Positions 17,513-27,197 of a DNA stretch of 64,000 bases are shown one piece after another. The DNA is from an uncultured Sulfurovum sp. Its GTDB lineage: Bacteria > Campylobacterota > Campylobacteria > Campylobacterales > Sulfurovaceae. Numbering within the stretch: the stretch's first letter is position 1; every line of letters starts with the position of its first letter. The position numbers were made by a program, and so were the translations under genes. Location: positions 1 through 64,000 of the forward strand of contig CACVAU010000058.1 of the NCBI GenBank assembly GCA_902727915.1, read 5' to 3'. The notes beneath the pieces were generated by a model. The model was not told where the DNA came from. It did no database searches and saw only the letters and a list, made by a program, of their open reading frames with translations.

Positions 17513-18970
17513 ATGAATTTTGAATTAACCATAAGCCCAATCAATGAAATCGACGCTCCCTTAGAGCTAATTGTTATTGTAAATAAAAATTTTAAACATG
17601 ACTTTGTACAAGATAAAAAACTTTTAAAGAAATCTGGTTTCAAAGCTGAACAAGATGCCACGTACTTGTTAATTACAAAAAATAGACTTTATGTTGCTGT
17701 AGAGAGTATTAATGATGACAATCTCAGAGTCGCGATGGCAAAAGCCATTCAAGCATTAAGTGCTACTAAGTATAAGCGTCTAAAAATAGCCAGTTATTTA
17801 GAAAATGATAAAGCTTACTCTAATTTGAGAGCAATGGTAGAAGGGTTACTGTTGGGTGCTTATGCTTTTGATACTTATAAAACAAGCAAAGCGAAACAAC
17901 CTATAAAGGATATTATTATCTCTTTAGAAGAATACAATGGCTTAGAATTGGATATAGAAGAGGCTGCTATGGCTGTTGAACTGGGACAGATTACAGCTGA
18001 TGCGACAAATTTTACACGTGATATTGTTAATATGACTCCAGAGGATTGTTATCCTAAAACGTTAGCGAACATTGCGAAAGGACTTTCTGAAGAGTTTGCA
18101 CTAGGGTGTAATATTTTAAAACCCAAACAACTTAGAGAAGAAAACATGGAAACATTGTTAGCTGTTGCACGTGCTTCTCGTCATAAACCAAGGGTAATTC
18201 ACTTAAGTCATAAACCAAAAAACCCTAAAGCCGTCATCTCTTTAATTGGTAAAGGATTAACTTATGATTCAGGTGGATTAAGTCTTAAGCCAGGGGCTTC
18301 TATGGTCAATATGAAACTGGATAAATCTGGTGCTTGTGCTGTTCTAGGTATTATGAAAGCTGTTGCAGAAATGAATTTAGCTGTTGAAGTTCATGGTTTT
18401 ATTGGTGCTGTTGAAAACATGATAGGTGGGGATGCTTATAAGCCTGATGATGTCTTAGTAGCTAAAAATGGTAAAACCATTGAAGTGAGAAATACAGATG
18501 CTGAAGGGCGTTTGGTATTAGCCGATACCTTAGGGTATGCACAGCAAGAAGTAGAGGCTGATTATATGTTTGACTTTGCAACCTTAACAGGGGCTTCAGT
18601 AGTGGCTGTTGGGCATTATACTTCAACGGTTATGGGTAATGCTGACCTGCCTAGAGATATGGTTATTGAGGCTGCTAAAGCTTCTGGAGAGTTAGCGACT
18701 AAATTAGACTTTAATAAACATTTGAGAAGCTGTTTAAAATCCAATGTTGCTGACATTTCAAATATGTCAAATACCTCTTATGGTGGAGCCATTACAGCTG
18801 GAATCTTTTTAGATAACTTTATCGAAGAAAAGAATAAAGACAAATGGGCACACATAGACATTGCTGGACCTGCGTATGTTGAACATACTTGGGGAGAAAA
18901 TCCTATTGGTGGTTCAGGGGTTGGAGTAAGAATGATGATTAGGTTGCTTGAAAAATTAGCAGTAAAGTAA
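17513..18970 (+). CDS. pepA: Leucyl aminopeptidase (M17)
   Basis: 485-residue cytosolic dizinc/manganese aminopeptidase. The M17 signature NTDAEGRLVLADT is intact, and GKGLTYDSGGLSLKPG and the metal-site lysine/aspartate segments are present. The ATG at 17513 is chosen over an upstream ATG at 17489 because AAGGAA precedes it at the right spacing and the family N-terminus fits. The stop overlaps the next start by one base (TAATG). Confidence 0.95.
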   Translation: MNFELTISPINEIDAPLELIVIVNKNFKHDFVQDKKLLKKSGFKAEQDATYLLITKNRLYVAVESINDDNLRVAMAKAIQALSATKYKRLKIASYLENDKAYSNLRAMVEGLLLGAYAFDTYKTSKAKQPIKDIIISLEEYNGLELDIEEAAMAVELGQITADATNFTRDIVNMTPEDCYPKTLANIAKGLSEEFALGCNILKPKQLREENMETLLAVARASRHKPRVIHLSHKPKNPKAVISLIGKGLTYDSGGLSLKPGASMVNMKLDKSGACAVLGIMKAVAEMNLAVEVHGFIGAVENMIGGDAYKPDDVLVAKNGKTIEVRNTDAEGRLVLADTLGYAQQEVEADYMFDFATLTGASVVAVGHYTSTVMGNADLPRDMVIEAAKASGELATKLDFNKHLRSCLKSNVADISNMSNTSYGGAITAGIFLDNFIEEKNKDKWAHIDIAGPAYVEHTWGENPIGGSGVGVRMMIRLLEKLAVK

Positions 18971-19359
18971 TGACTAAGTATATTTATTTAATTAGTAAAA
19001 AACAATTTAAAATATTTTTTTTCATTGTTTCAACGGTAATACTTTATCAAGCATTAATACCTTCTTCAGGAGAGCCTTTTTTTACTTTTGATCATTCAGA
19101 CAAGGTATTACATGCATTTGCATTTTTTGTACTCTCTTTTTTGTTAAACCGTTCTTCTTCAAGTGTTGGTACACGGGTTAGAAATATTTTGGCACTCTTG
19201 GCATTTGGTATTTTGATTGAGATTCTTCAGTCATTTACAGGCTATAGACAGGTTTCTTTAGGGGATGTCTTGGCTGATTTTTTAGGCATAATGCTTTATC
19301 AGTTTACCTATAGCCTCTTAAAAGTTTGGCAAGTAAAACGACGAAAAAAAGCACTATAA
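18970..19359 (+). CDS. VanZ-like membrane protein
   Basis: 129 residues with about four hydrophobic helices and the VanZ-like pattern: FDHSDKVLHAFAFFVLSFLLN in the second helix and GILIEILQSFTGYRQVSLGDVLADFLG near the third. VanZ proteins are small integral membrane proteins of unclear function, some linked to teicoplanin resistance. Translationally coupled to pepA. A role here cannot be predicted. Confidence 0.8.
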   Translation: MTKYIYLISKKQFKIFFFIVSTVILYQALIPSSGEPFFTFDHSDKVLHAFAFFVLSFLLNRSSSSVGTRVRNILALLAFGILIEILQSFTGYRQVSLGDVLADFLGIMLYQFTYSLLKVWQVKRRKKAL

Positions 19360-19416
19360 TCCTCACTTCACTAAATTTTAGCTAAAATCCCATCATTATT
19401 TAAATTAAGGAATATT

Positions 19417-20520
19417 ATGGGATTAAGCATCGGACTTGTAGGATTACCCAACGTTGGTAAATCAACCACATTTAACGCCCTAACCAAAGCACAAAACGCA
19501 GAGAGTGCAAACTACCCTTTTTGTACCATTGAACCTAATAAAGCAGTTGTTCCTGTACCAGACAATCGTATTGATAAATTAGCTGAAATGGTCAAGCCTG
19601 AAAAAGTACAATACTCAACCCTAGATTTCGTAGACATTGCTGGTTTAGTCAAAGGGGCAAGTAAAGGGGAGGGTTTAGGAAACAAGTTTCTTTCTAACAT
19701 TCGTGAAACAGAAGTTATTTTACACATTGTAAGATGTTTTGAAGATCCAAATATTGTACATACTGAAGGGAGTATAGATCCTTTACGTGATGTTGAAATT
19801 ATTGAACAAGAACTTCTTTTTGCCGACATGGATGCCCTTGAAAAGCGTATCTCTAATCTTGATAAAAAAGCGCGTGGTAATGACAAAGTTGCCAAAGCAC
19901 AACTTGAAGTTGCACAAACACTAATGTTACACATAGAAGAAAACAATCCAGTTTCTACTTTTGATGCTATTGATTCAGATGAATTTGTTGCCATGAACAA
20001 AGAGTTACGTCTACTCACTTCTAAAGAAATCATGTATGGCGCAAATGTTGACGAAGATGGCTTAGAAGAAGACAATGAGTTTGTAAAAGTCCTCAAAGCG
20101 TACGCAAACGAAAGAAATTCAGAAGTTATTAAACTTTGTTCTAAAATGGAAGAAGAGATGATTGACTTTGACGATGAAGAGCGTGAAGAGATGTTAAATG
20201 ATCTTGGTGTAAAAGAGAGTGGTTTACAGCAAATTATCCACCGAGGTTTTGATAAGCTTGGTCTTCAGTCATACTTCACTGCTGGAGTAAAAGAAGTCCG
20301 TGCTTGGACTATTCGTCAAAATACAACAGCTCCTAAGGCTGCTGCTGTCATTCACAATGACTTTGAAAAAGGTTTCATCCGTGCTGAAGTTATCTCTTAT
20401 AATGACTTTGTAGAATTTGGTGGAGAGTCTGGCGCAAAAGATGCTGGTAAAAATAGATTAGAAGGTAAAGAATACATCGTCCAAGATGGTGATATTATGC
20501 ATTTTAGATTTAATGTTTAA
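19417..20520 (+). CDS. ychF: Ribosome-binding ATPase YchF (Obg family)
   Basis: 367 residues. G1 loop GLPNVGKSTTFNALT, G3 region DIAGLVKGASKGEGLGNKFL, a helical coiled-coil insertion in the middle and a C-terminal TGS-like domain ending VQDGDIMHFRFNV. YchF prefers ATP over GTP and binds 70S ribosomes and the 50S subunit. Full length. An AAGG ribosome site lies just upstream. The codon use and length are ordinary. Confidence 0.96.
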   Translation: MGLSIGLVGLPNVGKSTTFNALTKAQNAESANYPFCTIEPNKAVVPVPDNRIDKLAEMVKPEKVQYSTLDFVDIAGLVKGASKGEGLGNKFLSNIRETEVILHIVRCFEDPNIVHTEGSIDPLRDVEIIEQELLFADMDALEKRISNLDKKARGNDKVAKAQLEVAQTLMLHIEENNPVSTFDAIDSDEFVAMNKELRLLTSKEIMYGANVDEDGLEEDNEFVKVLKAYANERNSEVIKLCSKMEEEMIDFDDEEREEMLNDLGVKESGLQQIIHRGFDKLGLQSYFTAGVKEVRAWTIRQNTTAPKAAAVIHNDFEKGFIRAEVISYNDFVEFGGESGAKDAGKNRLEGKEYIVQDGDIMHFRFNV

Positions 20521-20555
20521 AGATGATGAATAATAGAGGGTACAAAGGAGCATCC

Positions 20556-21707
20556 ATGGACAAAAACTTTAACTACTCCAGTTTAAAACTAGGCATTATT
20601 GGTGGGGGACAACTTGGAAAAATTATGTCTCAAAAAGCTAAGAAGATGGGTTTTCATGTAACTATTTTAGATCCAACTGTTAACTGTCCAGCAGCGCAGG
20701 TGTCTGACAAGCATATAGTTGGAGGGTTTCATGACAGTAAAAAACTTGAACAATTAGTCCAAGAGACTGATGTTACAACTTTTGAACTAGAACATGTAGA
20801 TACTTCTATTTTAAAAGAGTTATATGATGAGGGACATAGAATTCATCCTTCTCCTTATGTCATTGAATTGATTCAAAATAAGTATGAGCAGAAAAAGCTT
20901 TTGGATGAAAAAGGCATACCTGTACCAAAATACAAAAATGTTGAATCCAATGAAGATTTAGCCAGTTTTGGATTCCCTGTTATTCAAAAAACAAAAAGAG
21001 ATGGTTATGATGGTAAAGGGGTACAGATGCTTAAAAGTTCAGAAGATATTCCTAATGCCATTCAAGAAGAATCTTTTATTGAAGAGTTGATAGACATAGA
21101 TAAAGAGTTAGCCATTATTGTTGCTCGAAACATTGAGGGTGAGATTAAATCGTATCCTGTGGTTGAGATGTTGTTTGATGACAGAGTCAATATTTGTGAC
21201 TCGGTAATGGCTCCAGCAAAAATTTCTAAAGAGATTGAAGCCAAAGCCATTGAAATTTCTGAAAAGTCCATTGATATCCTTGGAGGAGCTGGTATTTTTG
21301 GTGTTGAGTTGTTTTTAACCCGTTCAGGTGAACTGTTGGTGAATGAGATTGCCCCAAGACCTCACAACTCTGGACACTATACGGTTGAAGCTTGTGCAAC
21401 TTCACAGTTTGAACAGATTATTAGAGCTGTTGCCAACTTACCATTGGGTTCAACGAAGTTACTCTCTCCAGCCGTGATGATTAATTTGCTTGGTGAAGAG
21501 GGTTATGGTGGAGAGCCATTTATTGAAGGGATTAAGGAAGCGTTGGAAATTCCAGAACTCTCTTACCATTTCTATGGAAAAACATTTACCAAACCATTTA
21601 GAAAAATGGGACATGTTACGGTCTTAGATGATGACATTGACAAGGCTTTAGAAAAAGCAAACAAAGCAAAAAACATTTTAAAAGTTAAAGGAAGTAAAAA
21701 GATATGA
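20556..21707 (+). CDS. purK: N5-carboxyaminoimidazole ribonucleotide synthase
   Basis: 383-residue ATP-grasp enzyme converting AIR and bicarbonate to N5-CAIR in purine synthesis. The N-terminal loop [20 protein letters not shown], the ATP-grasp segment [13 protein letters not shown] and the C-terminal [15 protein letters not shown] are typical. The ATG at 20556 is selected because AAGGAG sits just upstream; the longer open frame from 20523 lacks a good site. The stop overlaps the purE start by 4 bases, so PurK hands its product to the partner mutase. Confidence 0.95.
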   Translation: MDKNFNYSSLKLGIIGGGQLGKIMSQKAKKMGFHVTILDPTVNCPAAQVSDKHIVGGFHDSKKLEQLVQETDVTTFELEHVDTSILKELYDEGHRIHPSPYVIELIQNKYEQKKLLDEKGIPVPKYKNVESNEDLASFGFPVIQKTKRDGYDGKGVQMLKSSEDIPNAIQEESFIEELIDIDKELAIIVARNIEGEIKSYPVVEMLFDDRVNICDSVMAPAKISKEIEAKAIEISEKSIDILGGAGIFGVELFLTRSGELLVNEIAPRPHNSGHYTVEACATSQFEQIIRAVANLPLGSTKLLSPAVMINLLGEEGYGGEPFIEGIKEALEIPELSYHFYGKTFTKPFRKMGHVTVLDDDIDKALEKANKAKNILKVKGSKKI

Positions 21708-22228
21708 GTAAAGTATTAGTTGGAATTATTATGGGGTCTGACTCAGATTTACCTGTGATGAGTGCTGCCATTGAGATGTGTGAAGCGTTTGGTGTGGCCT
21801 ATGAAGTTGACATTGTTTCTGCACACAGAACACCAGATAAGTTAGTAGAATATTCGAAAACAGCTGAAGAGCGTGGTTTAAAAGTAATTATTGCTGGTGC
21901 TGGTGGGGCTGCTCATTTACCAGGAATGGTGGCTTCGTTAACACCTTTACCTGTTATTGGTGTGCCTGTTCGAACTTCTTCGTTGGATGGTATGGATTCA
22001 CTGCTTTCTATTGTCCAAATGCCTGGAGGTGTTCCTGTGGCAACTGTTGCAATCAATGGGGCAAAAAATGCTGGGATTTTAGCAACACAAATTATTGGTG
22101 CTTCAGATGCCGATCTTAGAGAAAAAATCACAGACTATAAAAATGGTATGGGTAAAGAAGTATCTAAAAAGTCTAAGAAGTTAAAAAAAGTTGAGTATAA
22201 AAAATACTTAAAAGAGATGGGTAAGTAA
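21704..22228 (+). CDS. purE: N5-CAIR mutase (PurE class I)
   Basis: 174 residues. The substrate-binding motifs [18 protein letters not shown] and GGAAHLPGM are intact, as is [15 protein letters not shown]. The last ~20 residues are lysine-rich, a small extension beyond the usual core. Overlaps purK by ATGA. Together the two genes carry out the bacterial two-step carboxylation of AIR. Confidence 0.96.
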   Translation: MSKVLVGIIMGSDSDLPVMSAAIEMCEAFGVAYEVDIVSAHRTPDKLVEYSKTAEERGLKVIIAGAGGAAHLPGMVASLTPLPVIGVPVRTSSLDGMDSLLSIVQMPGGVPVATVAINGAKNAGILATQIIGASDADLREKITDYKNGMGKEVSKKSKKLKKVEYKKYLKEMGK

Positions 22229-22233
22229 ACACC

Positions 22234-22911
22234 ATGAAAGAGTACAACATTGAGATATTTAAGGAGTTAGATCAACGTTTTGAACAGCAATTTTTAGAGT
22301 ATGGAAAAGTTGTTGTTTTCAAAAAGAAAGCGACTCCTTTTCTCAATGGTGAACTCTCTAAGTTTTTTTATATTGTACTTAATGGTAAAATTAAAAGTTT
22401 TCAAATGAACCTTGAAAATGCAAAAGAGCAAACGCTCTTTGTTTATAGAGCAGGGGATATGTTGGATACGTTGATTTTACTCGATGGCAAACCACATGAT
22501 GTGCTTTATGAAGTCATCGAGAGTGCTGAAGTGCTTCAATTACCCATGGAAAAAGTACGAGAGTGGTTAAAAAGCAATGACCAGTTTCATCAACACTTTT
22601 TTCCTTACATTGCTTCGCAAATGCGACACTCTGAAGAGCTAGCCAGTGATTTGTCATTACACTCTACGTCTGAACGTCTTTCAAAGTTACTACTTAAAAA
22701 CATGAATCCCAATGATGAACACTATTATCAGTTATTACAAAACCTTTCTAAAACAGAGATTGCTAAGCTTTTAGGTACAGTTCGTAATGTTGTGGAACGG
22801 CATTTGAAAGACTTGGAATCGGAACAGATTATTGAAAATCAACGTAAAAATATTTATGTAAAAGATGTTAAGAAATTGCTTGAAAACTCAGAGCAATTAT
22901 TTCTAAAATAA
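22234..22911 (+). CDS. Crp/Fnr-family transcriptional regulator
   Basis: 225 residues: a cNMP-binding-like beta domain (about 20-120; FFYIVLNGKIKSFQMN, DMLDTLILLDGKPHDVLYEVI) and a C-terminal helix-turn-helix (TEIAKLLGTVRNVVERHLKDLE). The N-terminal domain has no cysteine cluster of the FNR type, so an iron-sulfur oxygen sensor is unlikely. The following cupin gene is 14 bases away and may be its target or partner. The effector is unknown. Confidence 0.88.
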   Translation: MKEYNIEIFKELDQRFEQQFLEYGKVVVFKKKATPFLNGELSKFFYIVLNGKIKSFQMNLENAKEQTLFVYRAGDMLDTLILLDGKPHDVLYEVIESAEVLQLPMEKVREWLKSNDQFHQHFFPYIASQMRHSEELASDLSLHSTSERLSKLLLKNMNPNDEHYYQLLQNLSKTEIAKLLGTVRNVVERHLKDLESEQIIENQRKNIYVKDVKKLLENSEQLFLK

Positions 22912-22925
22912 TTTAAGGAAAAAGT

Positions 22926-23384
22926 ATGAAACAAATAAAAGAATTATCAGATAATATGAATTATACAGCTGTAAATTTAGGAGACTTAGATGCGCTAATG
23001 GACTATTCATTAATTCATCCAGTGAATAAACAAGAGATAGAAGGTAAAGTCTTTTTAAAAGATGCAACGAAAGCAACAGGCTCAGAAATTTCATTTAATT
23101 CGCTCCCTCCCAAGTCTGAACAACCTTATTTTCATATTCATTATAAAAATGAAGAGACTTATATAATTTTAAGTGGTTCTGGATACTTTCAAGTAGATGA
23201 AGAACTGTTTGATATAAAAGAGGGAAGTGTCATTAGAGTGGCACCTGAAGGAAAACGAGGTATCTGCAATACTGCTAATGAGAAAATGGTCTATATGGTA
23301 GTGCAATCTAAAGAAAATTCACTTGAAGAACACACCACAGCCGATGGCGAAAGAGTTACTTTTAATCCAAAGTGGAAGCTCTAA
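22926..23384 (+). CDS. Small cupin-domain protein
   Basis: 152 residues with a single beta-barrel cupin: the first motif is seen as PYFHIHYKNEETYIILSG (H-x-H-x5-E) and the second as GSVIRVAPEGKRGICNT, in which the usual histidine is replaced. Such proteins bind metals or small ligands; a dioxygenase or sensor role cannot be told. It is 14 bases downstream of the Crp/Fnr gene, so likely in one transcript. A terminator-like hairpin follows. Confidence 0.8.
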   Translation: MKQIKELSDNMNYTAVNLGDLDALMDYSLIHPVNKQEIEGKVFLKDATKATGSEISFNSLPPKSEQPYFHIHYKNEETYIILSGSGYFQVDEELFDIKEGSVIRVAPEGKRGICNTANEKMVYMVVQSKENSLEEHTTADGERVTFNPKWKL

Positions 23385-23402
23385 GTAGTAGATATATCAA
23401 GA

Positions 23403-23429
23403 AATGCAACTAATGTGGCATTTTTTCTT
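23403..23429 (+). terminator. Terminator-like hairpin after the cupin gene
   Basis: AAATGC and GCATTT flank a loop of about 9 bases and are followed by further T residues. Short stem, so moderate support. Confidence 0.4.
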
Positions 23430-23499
23430 GACCGTATACTTTATACTCTTTTATGTTTAAGCCATTTGGTAAAAATAATAATTTTTAAGGAGATAACAG

Positions 23500-24333
23500 A
23501 TGGAACAGTTTAAAACTTATGCCCTTATGACAGCATTGATCCTACTATTTATTTGGTTTGGTGGAATGATAGCTGGTCAAATGGGAATGATAATAGCTTT
23601 TGTAGCAGCCATTGGAATGAATTTTTATGCATATTACTACAGTCATGAACAAGTACTCAAACATTATAATGCTATTCCTGTCAGTAGACATTCTGCACAG
23701 GGTTTGTATGAAATTATGGACAGATTAGTAGCCAAAGCAAACTTACCTATGCCATCACTTTACATCATTCCTGACAATGTACCCAATGCGTTTGCCACAG
23801 GACGTGACTATGAACATGCCGTGGTTGCTGTAACAGAGGGTTTACTTGAACTTTTAGATGAAGAAGAGGTGGAAGCTGTTATTGCCCATGAATTGAGTCA
23901 TATTAAGCATTATGACATGCTTGTGGGAACTATTACAGCAACTATGTCTGGTGCCATAGCGATGTTAGCAAACTTTGGAATGTTCTTTGGTGGAAACAAC
24001 AATGAACGACCTAATCCCATTGTCATGATAGTCTTAATGCTCATTATGCCTTTGGCTGCAACCATTATTCAAATGACAGTAAGTAGAAACCGTGAGTTTA
24101 TGGCAGATGAGGGTGCAGCGAAGATGACTGGTCATCCAGAGTGGTTACAGAGTGCGTTAAACAAACTTGACCATTATGCACGAGGTATGGTCATGCACGA
24201 TGCTGAACCTCAAACGGCACATATGTTTATTATTAACCCTTTGACTGGAAAAGATTTTTCGATGAAGCAACTTTTTAGTACGCATCCTACAACGGAACAA
24301 CGAATTGAGAGATTAGAGAGATTGAAAAGATGA
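23500..24333 (+). CDS. htpX: Zinc metalloprotease HtpX-like (M48)
   Basis: 277 residues. Two N-terminal transmembrane helices, the zinc motif HELSH in [16 protein letters not shown], two further helices and the third ligand in [11 protein letters not shown]. HtpX is an inner-membrane protease in envelope protein quality control. Length matches. AAGGAGA lies upstream of the ATG. Confidence 0.93.
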   Translation: MEQFKTYALMTALILLFIWFGGMIAGQMGMIIAFVAAIGMNFYAYYYSHEQVLKHYNAIPVSRHSAQGLYEIMDRLVAKANLPMPSLYIIPDNVPNAFATGRDYEHAVVAVTEGLLELLDEEEVEAVIAHELSHIKHYDMLVGTITATMSGAIAMLANFGMFFGGNNNERPNPIVMIVLMLIMPLAATIIQMTVSRNREFMADEGAAKMTGHPEWLQSALNKLDHYARGMVMHDAEPQTAHMFIINPLTGKDFSMKQLFSTHPTTEQRIERLERLKR

Positions 24334-24351
24334 TAAGTTGATTTTAATTTA

Positions 24352-25074
24352 ATGGAATGGACTTTAGTTACCTTTTTATGGGTAAATTTTATGTTGATTG
24401 TTGCCTCAATTTTACAGATGGCAACAGGGGTGAGTATAGGAATGCTAATTGTTCCTTTTTTGGCAATGATATCTTATACACTTATCCCAGTACCCATTGC
24501 TTTTGCCTCATTGGCTTTAACCATTATGATGGCATATCAGGGAAGAAAACATATTGACATACAGAATGTACCTCAGGTAAGTTTGGGGATGTTATTTGGT
24601 ATTTTCGTGGCAATTTATATCTTTAAAAATATTGACTTTCAATATTTAGGTGTGATATTTGGACTGTTTATTTTGTTGTCTGTTTTCATTAGTTTAAAAG
24701 TAAAGTCATTTAAATTAGGTGCTGGGATTAATTATGGTGGTGGTTTTGTGGCAGGTCTCATGGGAGCCATAGCTGCCGTAGGTGGTCAAGTCTTGGCATT
24801 AATATTTCAAAACCATCCTTTAGAGTCTATTAAGTCTACTTTGGCATTTTTGTATACTATTTTTACCATTACAATGTTAATACTCTTTTATCTGTTCGGT
24901 GAGTTTTCTTATGGACAAGTAATTTCAGGGTTTTACATGATGCCAGGATTTATCTTAGGATTTTTACTTGCACCAATGTTTACGAAATATTTTAATCCTA
25001 AGTATACAAAGTCAGTTGTATTGGGTATGGCTACCTTTGGAGCTTTGGCTTTGATAGTTAGAGGTTTTATTTAA
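24352..25074 (+). CDS. TauE/SafE-family (DUF81) sulfite/sulfonate-type permease
   Basis: 240 residues with about seven to eight hydrophobic helices and the internal duplication usual in TauE/SafE (GLMGAIAAVGGQVLALIFQNH in the middle). These proteins move sulfite, sulfoacetate or other organic anions; substrate not predictable. It lies 18 bases after htpX. Its 3' end is overlapped antisense by an msrA-like fragment. Confidence 0.82.
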   Translation: MEWTLVTFLWVNFMLIVASILQMATGVSIGMLIVPFLAMISYTLIPVPIAFASLALTIMMAYQGRKHIDIQNVPQVSLGMLFGIFVAIYIFKNIDFQYLGVIFGLFILLSVFISLKVKSFKLGAGINYGGGFVAGLMGAIAAVGGQVLALIFQNHPLESIKSTLAFLYTIFTITMLILFYLFGEFSYGQVISGFYMMPGFILGFLLAPMFTKYFNPKYTKSVVLGMATFGALALIVRGFI

Positions 25075-25161
25075 GTACTTCTTCATCAACATCTGTAGTT
25101 TTGGCTCAATGTAACTTTGACAAAAATGACAACCACCACCAAAGGCTATTTTAGACAACAT
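25075..25161 (-). pseudogene. Possible methionine sulfoxide reductase A fragment
   Basis: An open frame begins with ATG at 25161, two bases past the EamA stop, and reads M-L-S-K-I-A-F-G-G-G-C-H-F-C-Q. GGGCHFC at the N-terminus is the MsrA active-site signature (usually GGCHWC or GGCFWC). After about 15 residues the match is lost, and the frame runs antisense into the TauE/SafE gene. It looks like the 5' remnant of an msrA gene whose rest has been lost; the short match keeps confidence low. Confidence 0.35.
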
Positions 25162-25162
25162 C

Positions 25163-26035
25163 TTACTTTGCTTCTTCTATGGGTTTCGTGATGAGGTAGC
25201 CACCTATTATGACAGGAACAATGCCTATCATTTGAGCTGTTGTGGGTATTTCATCTAAGTATAAATAGGCAAAAAAGAGCGTCATAACTGGAAGCACAGC
25301 CAACATGGCAGAGAGTTTTGTAATGCTAATACGATTCAATGCTTCTATCCACATCACTTTAGAAGCGACAAATACAGCCGTCGCGATAATGAAGATGTAG
25401 GGTAATGCCAACATAAAGTTTTCAAGGCTAACAGCTGGTTCAAGCAGGTAAGCTAAGAGGGCAACAAAAGGAAGACCAATAATGGTTCTAACCCCTAAAA
25501 TGGTTTCAGCAGAGCAGTATTGACGCGAACGTTTTTGATAAAGGTTTAAAATAGGAGCTAAAGTAGTTGAGAGCAAGATAAGCCAGTCTCCTTTGTTAAA
25601 AGAAAAATCTGAAGGTATAAGGATAATCAATGCTCCCACACCCATAATGACTGCTCCTATAAGATGAATGCCGTGCATCTTCTCTTTACCCAATACGTTG
25701 AAATAAAGATAAGAAAAAAGAACTTGAAGAAAGACAATCACAGCCATGTTTCCAGCTGTAGTGTAACGCATACCAATGAAGATAAGCACAAAAATAGTCG
25801 TAATTAAAAAGCTGGTTAAGAGTAAGTCTTTGTAGGCTGCTCTGTTTTTGAGTTCAACAAATCGTTTACGTTTGTACATAATAGCCACATAAAAAACAAG
25901 GGCTATCATTAGGCTATACATATAGGTGTGTAAAGCCCCAACATAAGACATGGCAACGATGGAGAGTATGGGAAACCATGCTTCTAAAACGGTGAGTCCT
26001 ATCATGAGGAGTTCACCTTCTCGTTCTTTGGTCAT
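25163..26035 (-). CDS. EamA/DMT-superfamily transporter
   Basis: 290 residues, ten hydrophobic helices in two homologous halves as in drug/metabolite transporters (second-half segment ILIPSDFSFNKGDWLILLSTTLAPILNLY; C-terminal GGYLITKPIEEAK). Probably exports a metabolite or amino-acid-type substrate. AAGGAAA precedes the ATG. Transcribed divergently from the methyltransferase gene. Confidence 0.85.
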   Translation of the reverse strand: MTKEREGELLMIGLTVLEAWFPILSIVAMSYVGALHTYMYSLMIALVFYVAIMYKRKRFVELKNRAAYKDLLLTSFLITTIFVLIFIGMRYTTAGNMAVIVFLQVLFSYLYFNVLGKEKMHGIHLIGAVIMGVGALIILIPSDFSFNKGDWLILLSTTLAPILNLYQKRSRQYCSAETILGVRTIIGLPFVALLAYLLEPAVSLENFMLALPYIFIIATAVFVASKVMWIEALNRISITKLSAMLAVLPVMTLFFAYLYLDEIPTTAQMIGIVPVIIGGYLITKPIEEAK

Positions 26036-26149
26036 GGGTTTCCTTTGTTTGTTTATTGGATTTTCGCATTGTAGCTAAAATGTTTATGAGTTGTTAGATG
26101 ATGTATGCTAAAGTCTTACAGAAGTTAAGATGTTTATAGGAGCTAAAAG

Positions 26150-26968
26150 ATGCAAAAGAAACAAGAACAGGTAAAAGATATTTTTGAAAATGTAGCCATA
26201 AAATATGATGAAATAGCCTTTTTTAAAATGTCTGCTAGACATGTAGCTGAGATTGTTAAAGCGAAACAGACAAAAGAGAATTTAAAGATTTTAGATGTTG
26301 CTTGTGGTACGGGTAATGTTGTGTTGGTTTGTGCTTCTTGTTTGAAAGACGCTCAGTTTGAAGCCATGGATATCTCCGATGGCATGTTGGCTGTGGCTAA
26401 AGAGAATGCCCAACAACAAGGAATAGAGAATATCTGTTTTACACTCCAAGACATTACAAAACTCTCTTTAGACCGAAAATATGATGTGATTACTTGTTCT
26501 TACGCACTCTTCTTTTTACCTGATGCTGTGAATGTATTGAAATCTCTTATGCTACATTTAAATGAAGGTGGAACGCTTATTTTTACAAGTTTTTTAGACA
26601 AGGCTTTTAGCCCTACCGTAAATCTATTGTTGCCATTGTTAGTAAAATATGGTTCGCCCTCAGCTAAAGAGTACGACATGAATAAATGGGAAAACCTAAA
26701 ACATGAAGCAGACATAGAACGTTTGTGTTCAGAAGCAAACATAACACAGTTTGAGATACAAACAAAAGAGATTGGTTACCCTCTAAACTTAGATGAATGG
26801 TGGGAACTCTTGAATAACACAGGTTTTTCTGGAATGCTTATGGAGCTTAGTGCTGAAAATTATGAACGAGTTAAAGTGGAATTGTTTGAAGCATTGGCTG
26901 AGTATCAAGATGAACAGGGTTGTGTAGAGTTGATAGCTGATAGTTATTTTACAGTTGTGAATGCGTAG
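26150..26968 (+). CDS. Class I SAM-dependent methyltransferase
   Basis: 272 residues with SAM motif I ILDVACGTGNVVL, the acidic motif II position in AQFEAMDISDGML, and post-motif DVITCSYALFFLPDAVNVL, of the UbiE/COQ5-like class. The substrate is unknown. Its TAG stop at 26966-26968 forms part of the GTAG foot of a REP-like element, so the element inserted exactly at the gene end or replaced the last codons. Confidence 0.85.
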   Translation: MQKKQEQVKDIFENVAIKYDEIAFFKMSARHVAEIVKAKQTKENLKILDVACGTGNVVLVCASCLKDAQFEAMDISDGMLAVAKENAQQQGIENICFTLQDITKLSLDRKYDVITCSYALFFLPDAVNVLKSLMLHLNEGGTLIFTSFLDKAFSPTVNLLLPLLVKYGSPSAKEYDMNKWENLKHEADIERLCSEANITQFEIQTKEIGYPLNLDEWWELLNNTGFSGMLMELSAENYERVKVELFEALAEYQDEQGCVELIADSYFTVVNA

Positions 26969-27029
26969 GGTGGATTTTATCCACCATTAATAACATTGGC
27001 ATAAAATGAAAATCACGCCGAAAGGCTTA
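26965..27029 (+). repeat. Two-hairpin REP-like element A
   Basis: Starts with GTAG, then a perfect hairpin GGTGGAT-TTT-ATCCACC (26969-26985), an AT-rich spacer and a second small hairpin GCC-GAAA-GGC (27017-27026) followed by TTA. The same architecture recurs at 43979-44047 and, inverted, at 45152-45220. Arm sequences differ between copies but still pair, so the fold is what is kept. The first bases form the stop codon of the upstream gene. Confidence 0.65.
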
Positions 27030-27119
27030 ATGAACCTCGCTAAAAATTTCTTTGGAATCATTGTTGAAGTTAAAGAGGAAAGGTTTGATAGTATTGATGA
27101 GGTATTGGGAAAGAGTTAG
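27006..27119 (+). other. Short open frame, possible gene remnant (37 codons)
   Basis: ATG at 27006 opens a frame with segment NLAKNFFGIIVEVKEERF, ending SIDEVLGKS. Its first codons overlap the second hairpin of REP element A and it has no clear ribosome site. It may be the tail of a lost antitoxin-like gene. Not named. Confidence 0.2.
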
Positions 27120-27197
27120 ATAGTAAAAAGATGACAATATGACAGCTTTTATATCAAGCTAATTAATAGATGTTAAAATAATAAAAAAGAGGAAAAA

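Noticed and set aside
19512..20096. Long (194-codon) minus-strand frame inside ychF
   Set aside because: Antisense to a strongly conserved gene; the serine-rich translation is typical of a mirror frame.
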